Source: Glutamicibacter uratoxydans | GTDB lineage: Bacteria > Actinomycetota > Actinomycetes > Actinomycetales > Micrococcaceae | Reading direction: 5' to 3' | Length of the DNA: 64,000 bases | Assembly (NCBI RefSeq): GCF_006539925.1 | Contig: NZ_BJNY01000007.1 | Span: 148,576-212,575 of the forward strand | The notes under the pieces: model-generated | Databases searched by the model: none | What the model was told of the DNA's origin: nothing | Seen by the model: only the letters and a program-made list of their open reading frames with translations | Shown here: piece after piece, positions 26,328-35,694 of the stretch | Numbering within the stretch: position 1 is the first letter of the stretch | Layout of the letters: each line of letters starts with the position of its first letter | Made by a program: the position numbers and the translations under genes

Positions 26328-27910
26328 ACCAGCCGGTGATTGCCGTCGAGAACCTCAGGGTGTCCTTCGGTGGAACGACCGCCGTGGACGGCGTCAGCTT
26401 CACCCTGCACGCCGGCCGCGCCCTGGCGCTGGTGGGCGAATCAGGCTCCGGAAAATCTGTCACCGCCCGCAGCCTGCTGGGCCTGAGCGGAGGCAGGGCC
26501 GCGGCCGATGCGCTGGAGATCTGCGGTCAGGATGCCAGGGATCTATCCGACGGGCAATGGCGGCAGATCCGCGGCACCAGGATCTCCATGATCCTGCAGG
26601 ATGCGCTCATGGCGCTGGATCCGCTGCGCCCCGTGGGCCGCGAAATCGGCGACGCGCTCAAGGCCCATGGCTCAGCCCCTGCGTCGGCACGCCGCGCACA
26701 GGTGATCGACGCCCTGGCGGCCGTGCGCGTGCCGGAGCCCGAACGCCGGGCCAGGCAGCGCTCCACCGAGCTCTCCGGCGGCATGCGCCAACGGGCGCTG
26801 ATCGCCCAGGCGCTGATCGGCGACCCGCAGGTGGTCATCGCCGATGAGGCCACCACGGCACTGGATTCCCAGCTCACCGCGCTGGTGCTTTCCCAGCTGC
26901 GGGACATCAAGGAGCAGGGCCGGGCGGTGCTGATGATCAGCCACGACCTGGCCCAGGTGGCGCAGCTGGCAGATGACATTGCGGTCATGCGCCAGGGGAA
27001 AATCGTCGAGTTCGGTCCGGCGATCGAGGTGTTGGGCAGTCCGCAGCACGAATACACCAAGACCCTGCTGCAGGCGGTGCCTTCAGGGGTTCCGCGCTTC
27101 TCCTCGCTCTCCCCCGGCTCTGCCGTGCCGCAGTGCCCGGCCCGTCCCAACACCACCTCCGCCGCGCTGCGCGTGAACAGCCTGTCAAAGAGCTTCGGCG
27201 GACACCCGGCGGTCCAGGATGTCAGCTTCGAGCTGCCCCGGGGCAAAACCCTGGGCATCGTCGGCGAATCAGGCTCCGGGAAGACCACCACGGCACGCAT
27301 GGTCTTGGGCATTGAAAGGCCGGATTCCGGAACGGTGGAACTGCTAGGTCAGGGCTTCGTCCCGCAGCGAGAATCGGCGCGCCGCGAACTGCGCCGCCAG
27401 ATGGGTGCGATCTACCAGAACCCGCTGGGTTCCTTCGACCCGCGCTATTCGGTCTCCCAGCTGCTCACCGATGCGTTAAGCCAAGGCAGAACCAAGCGTT
27501 CGAGCCAGTACCGCGACGAGGTGGCACGGCTTCTTGAGCAGGTGGAGCTCGATCCAGCGCTGGGCGGCCGCAACCCTGTCGAACTCTCCGGCGGGCAGCG
27601 CCAGCGTCTGGCCATTGCCCGCGCCCTCGCCGCCAAGCCTGCGGTGCTGATTCTTGACGAGCCGGTCTCCGCTCTGGATGTGTCGGTGCAGGCAACGGTG
27701 CTGGACCTGCTGGACAGGATCCAGCTGGAAACCGGCACCAGCTACCTGTTCATCAGCCACGACCTATCGGTCATCGAGCATATGAGCGATGCCGTGGCGG
27801 TGATGTACCAGGGCCGCATTGTCGAGCAGGGGCCCACCGAGCAGATCTTCGGCGACCCGCAGCAGGACTATACGAAGCAGCTGCTGTCGGCGATGCCGCG
27901 GCTGCGCTAG
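26324..27910 (+). CDS. ABC transporter ATP-binding protein, fused DppD-DppF
   Basis: 528 residues from ATG 26324, which overlaps the permease stop; the frame extends far upstream only as an out-of-frame reading of the permease gene. Two complete nucleotide-binding domains: the first with ALVGESGSGKS, LSGGMRQRALIAQAL and VVIADEATTALD, the second with GIVGESGSGKT, LSGGQRQRLAIARAL and VLILDEPVSALD. Oligopeptide-type transporters usually need two different ATPases; here both are on one chain. Last gene of the operon. Confidence 0.92.
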   Translation: MNQPVIAVENLRVSFGGTTAVDGVSFTLHAGRALALVGESGSGKSVTARSLLGLSGGRAAADALEICGQDARDLSDGQWRQIRGTRISMILQDALMALDPLRPVGREIGDALKAHGSAPASARRAQVIDALAAVRVPEPERRARQRSTELSGGMRQRALIAQALIGDPQVVIADEATTALDSQLTALVLSQLRDIKEQGRAVLMISHDLAQVAQLADDIAVMRQGKIVEFGPAIEVLGSPQHEYTKTLLQAVPSGVPRFSSLSPGSAVPQCPARPNTTSAALRVNSLSKSFGGHPAVQDVSFELPRGKTLGIVGESGSGKTTTARMVLGIERPDSGTVELLGQGFVPQRESARRELRRQMGAIYQNPLGSFDPRYSVSQLLTDALSQGRTKRSSQYRDEVARLLEQVELDPALGGRNPVELSGGQRQRLAIARALAAKPAVLILDEPVSALDVSVQATVLDLLDRIQLETGTSYLFISHDLSVIEHMSDAVAVMYQGRIVEQGPTEQIFGDPQQDYTKQLLSAMPRLR

Positions 27911-28046
27911 AAACCACAGAGTGGAGCAAGCCGCGGGGAACCTGCTGAATCTCTGCTTCGCACCTATTGCCTCAAGATGAAGCGTCATCGCTCTCTTGCT
28001 ACGGAAGACTCTTCATCCCCATTCTTGCGCGCTCCGTTCGCCAAAG

Positions 28047-28985
28047 TTAGGCCGCTTCGATCTTGTCACCTGTCTCGACAGGCGGGAGCATGCGCCTTTC
28101 CCTGGCACGACGCTCTATCCGAGCTCCGAATATGGTGGCCGCGACAATGAAGGCAATCCCCGCTGCTTGGACCGGCCCTATGAACTCGCCGCCGAGGGAC
28201 ACTCCTATAGCTACTGCCCAAATGGGTTCGGTTCCCATAAGAAGGCTCACCCTTGCCGCAGAACTGCGCCTCACAGCCCAGGCTTGAACGAGAAATGCGA
28301 AAACGCTGCAGGCCAGCCCGAGGAATATGGCGTCAGCCCATGCTGATTCGTCCATACGGACAATATTTACTACTAAGTTCGGAGCACTCAAACCGGTGAA
28401 TATCACCAGCCCGGAAAAGATCTGCAAACTAATGATCAGAGGTAGATCGTCGCCTTCTTTCAGAAATTTTGCTGTGGCAATGACGTGACCTGCTCTCACT
28501 AGCGCGGCAACTATCACAAACAGATCCCCTGCACCTGGCATGCGCAGGCCGCTGCCCGAGGCAAGTAGGACCGCACCGAGCATTCCCAGCAAAGCCATCA
28601 GGTAGAAGACTTTCGGCAGGACTCTGCGCAGTACAAGTACTTCGAGCAGGGGCGTGAGAATCAAGCTCAGACTAATGAGAACGCCCGCATTACTGGAGCT
28701 GGTCAGTCGCACTCCAGAAGTTTCCAACCAGAGAATAGCGGCCTGACTCAGACCGAGCCCGACTCCAAGCAGGAGAACATGTCGATTCAGCGTGACCGAG
28801 CGACGAATGAAGAGAAAAATCAACATACCCGCTAGCGCGACCCCATACCTGAGTGTCAAAGCCGTATTTACATCGGTAGCTGCAACCAAGTTCTTAGCCG
28901 AAAGGTAACTGCCACCCCAGGTCGCTGCAACAGCGATCAACAGTAAATCGGGAATTATGGCTTTGGCGAAAGGCTTCTGGTGCAT
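28047..28985 (-). CDS. EamA/DMT family transporter
   Basis: 312 residues from ATG 28983-28985; an in-frame TTG at 29021 would add 12 residues and neither has a clear ribosome binding site. Ten hydrophobic segments in two EamA halves; helix 1 reads LLLIAVAATWGGSYLSAKNLV. Exporter or permease of unknown small molecule. Divergent from a LysR gene 72 bases away, with a palindrome between, so it is probably the LysR target. GC is lower than in the flanking ABC genes. Confidence 0.82.
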   Translation of the reverse strand: MHQKPFAKAIIPDLLLIAVAATWGGSYLSAKNLVAATDVNTALTLRYGVALAGMLIFLFIRRSVTLNRHVLLLGVGLGLSQAAILWLETSGVRLTSSSNAGVLISLSLILTPLLEVLVLRRVLPKVFYLMALLGMLGAVLLASGSGLRMPGAGDLFVIVAALVRAGHVIATAKFLKEGDDLPLIISLQIFSGLVIFTGLSAPNLVVNIVRMDESAWADAIFLGLACSVFAFLVQAWAVRRSSAARVSLLMGTEPIWAVAIGVSLGGEFIGPVQAAGIAFIVAATIFGARIERRARERRMLPPVETGDKIEAA

Positions 28986-29036
28986 ATCTACAATGTTTGT
29001 CGCACCAAGACTAAAGAACAATCTTTACTTACTGAA

Positions 29037-29048
29037 CTAAATATTTAG
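29037..29048. promoter_or_regulatory. LysR-type palindrome
   Basis: CTAAATATTTAG is a perfect 12-base palindrome in the AT-rich 72-base gap between the divergent EamA and LysR genes. It is the natural candidate for LysR binding. Confidence 0.45.
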
Positions 29049-29057
29049 AATTATCTA

Positions 29058-29984
29058 ATGCAACTCTACGAGCTTCGGATCCTGCGAGAACTTGGCGAGC
29101 GAGGCAGCGTCGCAGCTGTCGCTCAAGCCCTTTTGGTGACGCCATCTGCCGTTTCCCAACAGCTGAGCACTCTTCAGCGCGGTTTCGGAACTCCGTTGAC
29201 CACACGTCGCGGACGCCGATTGGAACTGACCCAAGCGGGATGGGCGCTAGCGACCGCCGGCACCAAGGTCGCTGCGGCGATGGCAGATGCGGCCTCGTCC
29301 GTAGATGATTTTCTGGCAGATCCCAGCGAGCCAGTCAGCGTCTCGGCCTTTCACAGTGCGGGGCTGGCTTGGTTCGCTCCGCTGCTGGAGGCAACTCAAG
29401 ACTTACCCACCGTCAATTTATCGGATGAGGATGTTCCTCGGTCCGACTTTGCTGCACTGACGCTGAAGCATGACATCGTCATTGCCCATCGACTGCCCCA
29501 CGATCCACCGTGGCCACAGGGTCGCGTCATAAGCACCGCTCTGGTATCCGAACCTCTAGATGTCGCTGTTGCCACGAACCACCCTTTGGCTTCACGGCAA
29601 AGTATCAGCACCCTGGACCTAGCCAGCGAGCGCTGGATCTCAGTACATGAGGGCTTCCCCTTGTCCCAGCTGCTGGCTCCAATCGCAGTGCGCCATGGTC
29701 AACCACTCGACATTGCGCATCGGGTCAATGAGTTTTTCGTTGCAGCAACGATCATTCGCACGGGCCAGGCCATTGGGCTGATGCCGCGCTACACCATGAG
29801 TTCTGCCAGCCTCGAAGGCATTGCCCTGCTTCCGCTCAACGATCTGCCATTGGCACGCCAGATCGACGCACTCTCACGACCCGAAGCGCTCCACCGAGCG
29901 TCGGTTCGCAAGGTGCTGAACCTGTTAAGCTCCATTGCCAGTGACAGCGCGGCAGCTGAGAGACCATCGACTCCCTGCAGCTAA
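29058..29984 (+). CDS. LysR family transcriptional regulator
   Basis: 308 residues. HTH about 1-60: LYELRILRELGERGSVAAVAQALLVTPSAVSQQLSTLQ, then TTRRGRRLELTQAG. The effector domain starts about 90 (VSVSAFHSAGLAWFAPLLEA) and ends with an Ala/Ser-rich tail. It probably controls the divergent EamA exporter; the effector is unknown. ATG 29058 lies directly after the palindrome and a TTATCTA stretch with no Shine-Dalgarno, compatible with a short leader. Confidence 0.83.
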   Translation: MQLYELRILRELGERGSVAAVAQALLVTPSAVSQQLSTLQRGFGTPLTTRRGRRLELTQAGWALATAGTKVAAAMADAASSVDDFLADPSEPVSVSAFHSAGLAWFAPLLEATQDLPTVNLSDEDVPRSDFAALTLKHDIVIAHRLPHDPPWPQGRVISTALVSEPLDVAVATNHPLASRQSISTLDLASERWISVHEGFPLSQLLAPIAVRHGQPLDIAHRVNEFFVAATIIRTGQAIGLMPRYTMSSASLEGIALLPLNDLPLARQIDALSRPEALHRASVRKVLNLLSSIASDSAAAERPSTPCS

Positions 29985-30016
29985 ATAGCCAACAGACCTG
30001 TCGCGGCTCGGCTGCG

Positions 30017-31705
30017 TTAGACGGTGTCGCTGAGCTGGTCCTTGACCTGCTTGCGCAGGATCTTGCCCAGCATTGAGCGCGGCATCTCGTCGATGGCGAC
30101 AATCCGCTTGGGCACCTTGTAGGCGGCCAGCAGCGAACGGCAGTGCTCGCGCAGTTCCTCTTCATTCAGGCTCGCGCCTTCTTCGAGCTGCACTGCCGCC
30201 ACAACCATTTCTCCGCCGCGGGCCAGCGGCTTGCCGAAGGCGGCGGCATCGGCCACATCTGCATGCTGGCGCAGCGCAATTTCCACCTCGGTCGGAGAGA
30301 CGTTGAAGCCGCCGGTGATGATCAGCTCCTTGGCGCGGTCCACCACCTTGGCGAATCCCGCCTCATCCACGGTGACCACGTCGCCCGAGCGCAGCCAGCC
30401 ATCTGCGGTCATGGTCTTGGCTGTTTCCTCGGGGTTGTTCCAATAGCCCTTGAAGACCTGCGGTCCCTTGATCAACAGCTCCCCGGGTTCCCCCTGGGCT
30501 ACTTCGCTAGTCGGGTCATCCAGATCGACGACCTTCATCAGGGTGGAGGGGAAGGGCACGCCGATGGTTCCGGTGCGACGCGCGGGGTGGAAGGGATTGC
30601 CCAGGGCCACTGGAGAGGATTCGGTCATGCCGTAGCCTTCCACCAGCAGTCCGCCTGACATGGATTCCCAGAGTTCCACCACGTGGTCCGGCAGGTTCAT
30701 GGCACCGGAGATGCAGTACTTGGCGGATTTGAGCGACATGCCGCGCTCCTTGGCCGCCAGCGCCGTGCGCTCGTAGATCGGAGGGACCGCGCAGTACACG
30801 GTGGCAGGCGACTTCTTCCACGCATCCAGGATCATTGCCGGGTCGAACTTCGGGAAGAGCACCAGCAAACCCTGCTTCTTCACTCCGAAGGTCAGGTACA
30901 GGGTCATGCCGAAAGCATGGAACATCGGAAGGATCGCATAGAGGATCTCCTTGCGCTCCTGCGCTCCGTGCATCCAGGCTTCGCCCTGCAGTGCGTTGGA
31001 GTAGAGGTTGAAATGGGTGAGCATCGCGCCCTTGGGGCGGCCGGTGGTTCCCGAGGTGTATTGGATGACTGCAAGGTCTTCCACCTGCGGGTAGGGGTGG
31101 GAGCGGTCGAGCGTTCCACTGGCCAGCAGCTGCTTCCAGGCAGTGGTGCCGCGGGTTCGCGCGGTCAGCGAGGCCTTGGTTTCGCGCAGCTTCTTCAGCG
31201 GAAGGTTCAGCGCCAGGCGCTTGACGGCGGGGAATGCTTCGAGCAGGTTGACGGCGACGATGGCGTCGAGCTGCACGTCTTCGGGGAACTGCTGCAGGTT
31301 TTCCACGACCTTGTCCCAGGCGATGACCACGCGGGCCTGGTGGTCCTCGAACTGGTGGCGCAGCTCGCGCGAGGTGTACAGCGGATTGTGCTCAACCACC
31401 ACCGCGCCCAGGCGCAGCACCGCATAGAAGGCAATGACATGCTGCGGGCAGTTGGGAAGCACCAGGGCCACGCGGTCGCCGGCGCGCACGCCGAGCTGGC
31501 GCAGGCCTTCGGCTGCCTGCTGTACCTGTTCGCCGAGTTCCCTGTAGCTCATGCGCCGCCCGAAGAACTCGGTGGCGGGGCTGTCGCCCGCCTGCTGCAC
31601 CGAGTGCTCGAACATGTGGCTCAGCGATTCGGTGGGCAGCACAATTTCGGCGGGAACTCCGGGCTGGTAGTTGGCAACCCAGGGATGATCAGCAGAATTC
31701 TCCAT
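30017..31705 (-). CDS. Long-chain-fatty-acid-CoA ligase (AMP-forming, FadD-like)
   Basis: 562 residues from ATG 31703-31705; the frame opens at 31786 but the N-terminus of the family begins near here. Adenylate-forming enzyme making acyl-CoA via acyl-AMP. P-loop-like IQYTSGTTGRPKGAM, then YGMTESSPVALGNP, GWLRSGDVVTVDE, KELIITGGFNVSPTEVE and the catalytic Lys near the end in RSMLGKILRKQV. Divergent from the amidase gene, with the TGTCA-N7-TGACA site (31788-31804) between them. It might activate an acid released by the amidase; this is positional inference. Confidence 0.88.
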   Translation of the reverse strand: MENSADHPWVANYQPGVPAEIVLPTESLSHMFEHSVQQAGDSPATEFFGRRMSYRELGEQVQQAAEGLRQLGVRAGDRVALVLPNCPQHVIAFYAVLRLGAVVVEHNPLYTSRELRHQFEDHQARVVIAWDKVVENLQQFPEDVQLDAIVAVNLLEAFPAVKRLALNLPLKKLRETKASLTARTRGTTAWKQLLASGTLDRSHPYPQVEDLAVIQYTSGTTGRPKGAMLTHFNLYSNALQGEAWMHGAQERKEILYAILPMFHAFGMTLYLTFGVKKQGLLVLFPKFDPAMILDAWKKSPATVYCAVPPIYERTALAAKERGMSLKSAKYCISGAMNLPDHVVELWESMSGGLLVEGYGMTESSPVALGNPFHPARRTGTIGVPFPSTLMKVVDLDDPTSEVAQGEPGELLIKGPQVFKGYWNNPEETAKTMTADGWLRSGDVVTVDEAGFAKVVDRAKELIITGGFNVSPTEVEIALRQHADVADAAAFGKPLARGGEMVVAAVQLEEGASLNEEELREHCRSLLAAYKVPKRIVAIDEMPRSMLGKILRKQVKDQLSDTV

Positions 31706-31787
31706 AAGCTCATCTTGCCTTGTTTGCACTGGCCGGTTCAACGAATCAAGGTGTTCGCAATGGACTAACTCATCACGTAAACACAAT

Positions 31788-31804
31788 TGTCATCATCGTT
31801 GACA
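31788..31804. promoter_or_regulatory. TetR-type operator candidate, TGTCA-N7-TGACA
   Basis: TGTCATCATCGTTGACA lies between the divergent acyl-CoA ligase and amidase genes, 74 bases before the amidase ATG. It has the same arms and spacing as the sites at 42584-42600 and 45153-45169. Confidence 0.6.
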
Positions 31805-31878
31805 TTGTTGATGATTCTCCATAATCTCATATCACTGAGACGCACGTCTCACCCGATATTTTGAATGGAGCTCCACCG

Positions 31879-33312
31879 ATGCAGCTGCACCACCTCACCG
31901 CCACCGAAGCAGGCAAACTCTTCAGGAGCCGGGAGCTGTCCCCCGTTGAACTTCTTGATGCGGTGGCGGCCCGCAGCGCACAGGCCGAGCCGTCGATCAA
32001 CGCGTTGACCGAGCAAATGCTCGACACTGCCTATGAGGACGCCCGCGAATCGGAGAAGAAGTTCGCCGCCGGCTCAGCAAATCTCGGCGCTCTGGAAGGC
32101 ATCCCGCTGCTGCTCAAGGAAGAGCAGCCGATCGCCGGATACAAGGCAGAAGAAGGATCGCTGACTGAGCAGGGCACGATCGCCGAGGTGTCGCACCCAA
32201 TCGTCGAACGTATCTTTGCCGCCGGCGCCGTGGTGCACGGCCGCACCACCACCCCCGAATTCTGCTGCGCTCCCTACACCCATTCGAAGCTCTGGGGCGT
32301 CACCCGCAACCCGTGGAACACCGAGCTGACTCCCGGCGGTTCCTCGGGCGGTTCGGGCGCGGCGCTGGCAGCCGGCGAATCCATCCTCGCCACCGGTTCG
32401 GATATCGGCGGAAGCATCCGCATCCCCTCGTCCTTCTGCGGCATCGTCGGCTTCAAGCCTCCCTTCGGCCGGGTGCCAGGCATGGCCCCGTTCAACCAAG
32501 ACACCTACTGCGCCGACGGCCCGATGGGACGCAGCGTGGCCGACGTGGCAATGCTGCAGAACGTCATCGCCGGCCCGCACCACACCGACCAGGCATCACT
32601 GCGCCCCGCGCTGCAGCTGCCGGAGCCCCAGGCCTCCGCTGCCAAGGGAATGAAGGTGGCGCTGTGCATCAATCTCGGAGACTACCCGGTGGACCCGGTC
32701 ATCGAGGCGAACACCCGCCAAGCCGCCCAGGCGCTGCGCAATGCAGGGGTCACCGTTGACGAGGTCAGCCTGCCATGGACCCGCGAGAAGATCATCAATG
32801 CCGCATGGTCCCACTTCGGCGGGATCATGGGCCCCTTCATCACCGAGGTGGCTGGAGCGGACGGCGACCTGCTCATGGACTACACCAAGGACTTCGCCCG
32901 CCGCGCGGCCCAGGCCGGCAGCTTTGCCGAGGGCCTGATCGCAGAGGCCGAAGTCTACGAACCGCTGGGCGTGCTGCTCGGCGAATACGACGCGCTGCTC
33001 TGCCCAACCTTGGGCGTGACCGGCATGGCCGCGGACTTCCCGGACCCGGCGGCGCTGCTGGAAGTCAACGGCTCTTCGGTGAGCTGGATCGAATCTGCGC
33101 TGACGGTGCCGTTCAATGTCATCGGCCGCGTTCCGGTGCTGGCGCTGCCTTCGGGCCTGGCGCCCAACGGGCTGCCCACGGGTGTCCAGATTGTCGGCCG
33201 CACCTATGACGACGCTACTGTCTTCACCCTGGGCGCGGCGCTGGAGAAGGAACTGGACCTGTGGACCAAGGCCTCATGGTGGCCGCAGGTGCAGGAGGCG
33301 CTGAAGGCCTAG
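31879..33312 (+). CDS. Amidase, amidase-signature family
   Basis: 477 residues from ATG 31879, with GGAG eight bases upstream; an in-frame TTG at 31861 is less likely. Hydrolyses a carboxamide to acid and ammonia or amine. Ser-cisSer-Lys triad visible: Lys about 79 in IPLLLKEE, cis-Ser about 154 in PGGSSGGSGAALAAG, nucleophile Ser about 179 in DIGGSIRIPSSF. The nearby YtcJ-like amidohydrolase operon carries the same operator, so the amidase probably belongs to that regulon. Substrate unknown. Confidence 0.88.
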   Translation: MQLHHLTATEAGKLFRSRELSPVELLDAVAARSAQAEPSINALTEQMLDTAYEDARESEKKFAAGSANLGALEGIPLLLKEEQPIAGYKAEEGSLTEQGTIAEVSHPIVERIFAAGAVVHGRTTTPEFCCAPYTHSKLWGVTRNPWNTELTPGGSSGGSGAALAAGESILATGSDIGGSIRIPSSFCGIVGFKPPFGRVPGMAPFNQDTYCADGPMGRSVADVAMLQNVIAGPHHTDQASLRPALQLPEPQASAAKGMKVALCINLGDYPVDPVIEANTRQAAQALRNAGVTVDEVSLPWTREKIINAAWSHFGGIMGPFITEVAGADGDLLMDYTKDFARRAAQAGSFAEGLIAEAEVYEPLGVLLGEYDALLCPTLGVTGMAADFPDPAALLEVNGSSVSWIESALTVPFNVIGRVPVLALPSGLAPNGLPTGVQIVGRTYDDATVFTLGAALEKELDLWTKASWWPQVQEALKA

Positions 33313-33334
33313 ACTCGACGCAGGCATTTCCAGT

Positions 33335-33372
33335 TCTGCCGGAACGGATAGTCGTCTATCCGCTCCGGCAGA
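33335..33372. terminator. Hairpin terminator between amidase and SnoaL-like gene
   Basis: Arms TCTGCCGG (33335-33342) and CCGGCAGA (33365-33372), with inner CGGATAG/CTATCCG around TCGT. It starts 22 bases after the amidase stop and ends 1 base before the stop of the convergent gene. Confidence 0.65.
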
Positions 33373-33373
33373 G

Positions 33374-33739
33374 CTATTTAACGTCGTCCTGTTCGAGGTT
33401 GATGACAAAGGCCCGGCGTTCGCAGATCAACGACCCGCGCATCACGAAGACCTCGGCCATCACCATACGGACTTCTTCGCCGTCGGCCCGGTGGGTTCGC
33501 CCGTGGATTTCAGCCATGATCGTTTCGCCTTCTTCCACCATCCGCACGATGTGCAGCTCGGGGTATCCGCTGAAATCTTCGTTCTCAATCGCCGCATCGT
33601 AGGCAGGCTTGCCGCTGATCCTGAAATGTCCGTACACGGTCCACACGATGTCATCGGTCAGGCAATCGAGGATCTGCGTGTGGTCGTTCTTGTTGAATCC
33701 GTCGATATACCTGCGCACAGTTGCCTTGTTCTCTGACAT
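33374..33739 (-). CDS. SnoaL-like / NTF2-fold protein
   Basis: 121 residues from ATG 33737-33739, with AAAGGGC upstream. Small alpha+beta barrel: VRRYIDGFNKNDHTQILDCLTDDIVWTVYGHF is the classic NTF2-like start (helix, D, then W on the first strand), and IMAEIHGRTHRADGEEVRMVMAEVFVMRG forms the sheet. Such proteins are isomerases, hydrolases or ligand binders. It follows the cupin gene on the same strand but is separated from it by an 18-bp perfect hairpin, so it may be only partly co-transcribed with the ABC operon. Confidence 0.75.
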   Translation of the reverse strand: MSENKATVRRYIDGFNKNDHTQILDCLTDDIVWTVYGHFRISGKPAYDAAIENEDFSGYPELHIVRMVEEGETIMAEIHGRTHRADGEEVRMVMAEVFVMRGSLICERRAFVINLEQDDVK

Positions 33740-33810
33740 TTTTGCCCTTTGGAAGTTGAGCCGGAACAGCAATGGATTTCAGGCTAAGCGCGGCGGGGGT
33801 ATTTGAACAA

Positions 33811-33852
33811 GGCAAAGCCGCGTGAACGTTTTTTCGTTCACGCGGCTTTGCC
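33811..33852 (-). terminator. Perfect 18-bp hairpin after the cupin gene
   Basis: Arms 33811-33828 and 33835-33852 (ending GTGAACG and CGTTCAC next to the loop) pair without mismatch around TTTTTT. It lies 10 bases after the cupin stop on the minus strand and closes the long amidohydrolase/ABC operon. Confidence 0.7.
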
Positions 33853-33861
33853 GGTGGTTCG

Positions 33862-34242
33862 CTACTTTGCCATGTAGACCTTGCGCAGCGGCTGGTCCAC
33901 GACCCAGGTGGTGTGCATGCCTTCGCGCAGGTGGCAGATGCTGCCTGGCACCAGGGAAAACACTTCAGCCTCAAACCCGTTGGCTGCATGGACAGTGACG
34001 GTTGCCTGGCCAGCCAGCACGATGAACAGCTCTTCGGCCTCGATGTCTGTCATCGCGCCTTCGCTCATCTCCCACAGGCCGAACTCGACCCCGAAGATCT
34101 CGCCCAAGCTCTGCACTGCGGTGCAGGGTGAACCAGCCACCAGCTGGCTGCCTTCCACAGGGTCCAGCGCCAGCTCAATCTTCAGCGCGTCGATGCTGCG
34201 GGTGTCGTAGTGCTCTTCAAAGACCGTTGAATTATTGTTCAT
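33862..34242 (-). CDS. Cupin domain protein (DUF861/Cupin_3 type)
   Basis: 126 residues, one cupin barrel. FGLWEMSEGAMTDIEAEELFIVLAGQATVTVH is motif 1 with the G-x5-E-x4-G pattern, and FSLVPGSICHLREGMHTTWVV motif 2. This family is often found next to FAD amine/amino acid oxidases and ethanolamine or (R)-ureidoglycolate-type genes; its biochemical role is mostly unknown. Its ATG overlaps the oxidoreductase stop by four bases, so the two products probably act together. Confidence 0.8.
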   Translation of the reverse strand: MNNNSTVFEEHYDTRSIDALKIELALDPVEGSQLVAGSPCTAVQSLGEIFGVEFGLWEMSEGAMTDIEAEELFIVLAGQATVTVHAANGFEAEVFSLVPGSICHLREGMHTTWVVDQPLRKVYMAK

Positions 34243-35684
34243 GAGTCGAATCCCATACCGATCGCGTCCATGGTTCGCAGGAACAACCCGCGCTTGCCCT
34301 CGTTGCGGTCCGAGCGGGCCATGGCGGCGGTCATCATCTTCACGCCCAGCCAGGCAGCCGGTTCCGGAGGGAACGGCAGAGGCTTTTTCTTCACCATCTT
34401 CAGCTCGGTCAACTCGGTCTTCTTGCCCTCCAAAAGATCAAGCATGACCTTGGCGGCGAAGTGGGTGGCACCCACGCCGAGCCCGGTGAATCCGGCCGCC
34501 GAGGCAACCTTGCCGTTATAGGCCAGGTCGAAGAAGGAGAAGAAGCGGCTGCAGGAGTCGATGGCTCCGCCCCAGGCGTGGGAGAACTTCAGGTCCTTCA
34601 GCTCAGGAAAGGTCGCGAAGAAGTGCGCAGCCAGGCGAGCGTAGGTGGCTTCGCTGTTGTAGTGTTTGCGGTCCACTGCGCCGCCGAAGAAATACAGTGC
34701 GTCGTATCCGCCGTAGAGGATTCTGAAGTCCCCGTTCTCGTCAACGATCGGACGGGAATAGTGGAAGCGGCTGTTCAGGTCCACCAGGCCGGTGAGGGTA
34801 TCCCAGCCGATGGCTTCGCGCTGTGCTGCAGTGAGCGGCTCGGTGACCAGTGCGTAGTCGTAGACCGGGACGGTCATCAGGGCGTTGCGCTTGAGCAGCG
34901 GTTGGAACACGTTGGTGCCCAGCGCAACCTTCTTGGCCAGCACCCGGCCGTCTGCGGTGGCGGCGGCGACCAGCTCGCCCTGCTCGGAAAGGGATTCCAC
35001 GCGAGACTGCTCGTAGACCTTGACGCCCAGCTCTTCGCAGGCCTTGAGCAGGCCCCAGACCAGCTTGGCAGGGTGCACCAGTACGGTGTCTTCCTTCGAC
35101 CAGGACCCTGAGATGAACGCGGTGGAGCGGATCATCTTGGAGGTCTCTTCACGGTCCAGGTAGAGGACATCTTCGCCGTTGGCTTCCTCGCGCAGCCACT
35201 GGTCCTGGTGCGGCTCGATGGCCACGCTCAGCGAGCCTTCTTCGAACAGGTCGCAGTCGATGCCATAGCGGCGGATGGCGTCGACCAGTTCGGCGAGGTT
35301 CTCCTCGCCGAGTTCGGTCAGCCGCGCGTTCTCCTCTGGCAGATGGCTTTCTCCGTTGGATTCGCCGTGGACCAGCGAGGCTTCACAGAAGCCGCCGTTG
35401 CGGCCCGAGGCTTCATCGCCCACCCAGCCTGCTTCCAGCAGCACGACCTTGGCTTCCGAGTTGCGCTCCTTGGCCTGCAGCGCAGTCCACAGGCCGGTGT
35501 AGCCACCGCCGACCACCAGCAGGTCTGCGGTGATCTGCTCGGCGAGCTTGGGGCGAGCGCCGGGGCGGTTGGGGTCGTCAAGCCAGTAGACGGCCCGCTT
35601 GGTATCGCGCAAAGCTGCTGCGGTGAGGGCTGGATCGATGGTCTTTTCGGCATTCTCGAAGAATGTCGGCGTAGAAGTAGTCAT
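34239..35684 (-). CDS. FAD-dependent amine/amino acid oxidoreductase (DAO family, PuuB-like)
   Basis: 481 residues from ATG 35682-35684; GTG one codon earlier is possible. DAO fold: ITADLLVVGGGYTGLWTALQAKE is the FAD-binding GxGxxG region (about 52-75), WVGDEASGRNGGF resembles the flavin-linked loop of gamma-glutamylputrescine and related oxidases, and AAGFTGLGVGATHFAAKVMLDLL is the C-terminal FAD contact. Probably oxidises an amine released or imported by the same operon. Eight codons of leader separate it from the ATPase gene. Confidence 0.82.
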   Translation of the reverse strand: MTTSTPTFFENAEKTIDPALTAAALRDTKRAVYWLDDPNRPGARPKLAEQITADLLVVGGGYTGLWTALQAKERNSEAKVVLLEAGWVGDEASGRNGGFCEASLVHGESNGESHLPEENARLTELGEENLAELVDAIRRYGIDCDLFEEGSLSVAIEPHQDQWLREEANGEDVLYLDREETSKMIRSTAFISGSWSKEDTVLVHPAKLVWGLLKACEELGVKVYEQSRVESLSEQGELVAAATADGRVLAKKVALGTNVFQPLLKRNALMTVPVYDYALVTEPLTAAQREAIGWDTLTGLVDLNSRFHYSRPIVDENGDFRILYGGYDALYFFGGAVDRKHYNSEATYARLAAHFFATFPELKDLKFSHAWGGAIDSCSRFFSFFDLAYNGKVASAAGFTGLGVGATHFAAKVMLDLLEGKKTELTELKMVKKKPLPFPPEPAAWLGVKMMTAAMARSDRNEGKRGLFLRTMDAIGMGFDS

Positions 35685-35694
35685 CACTGTTTCT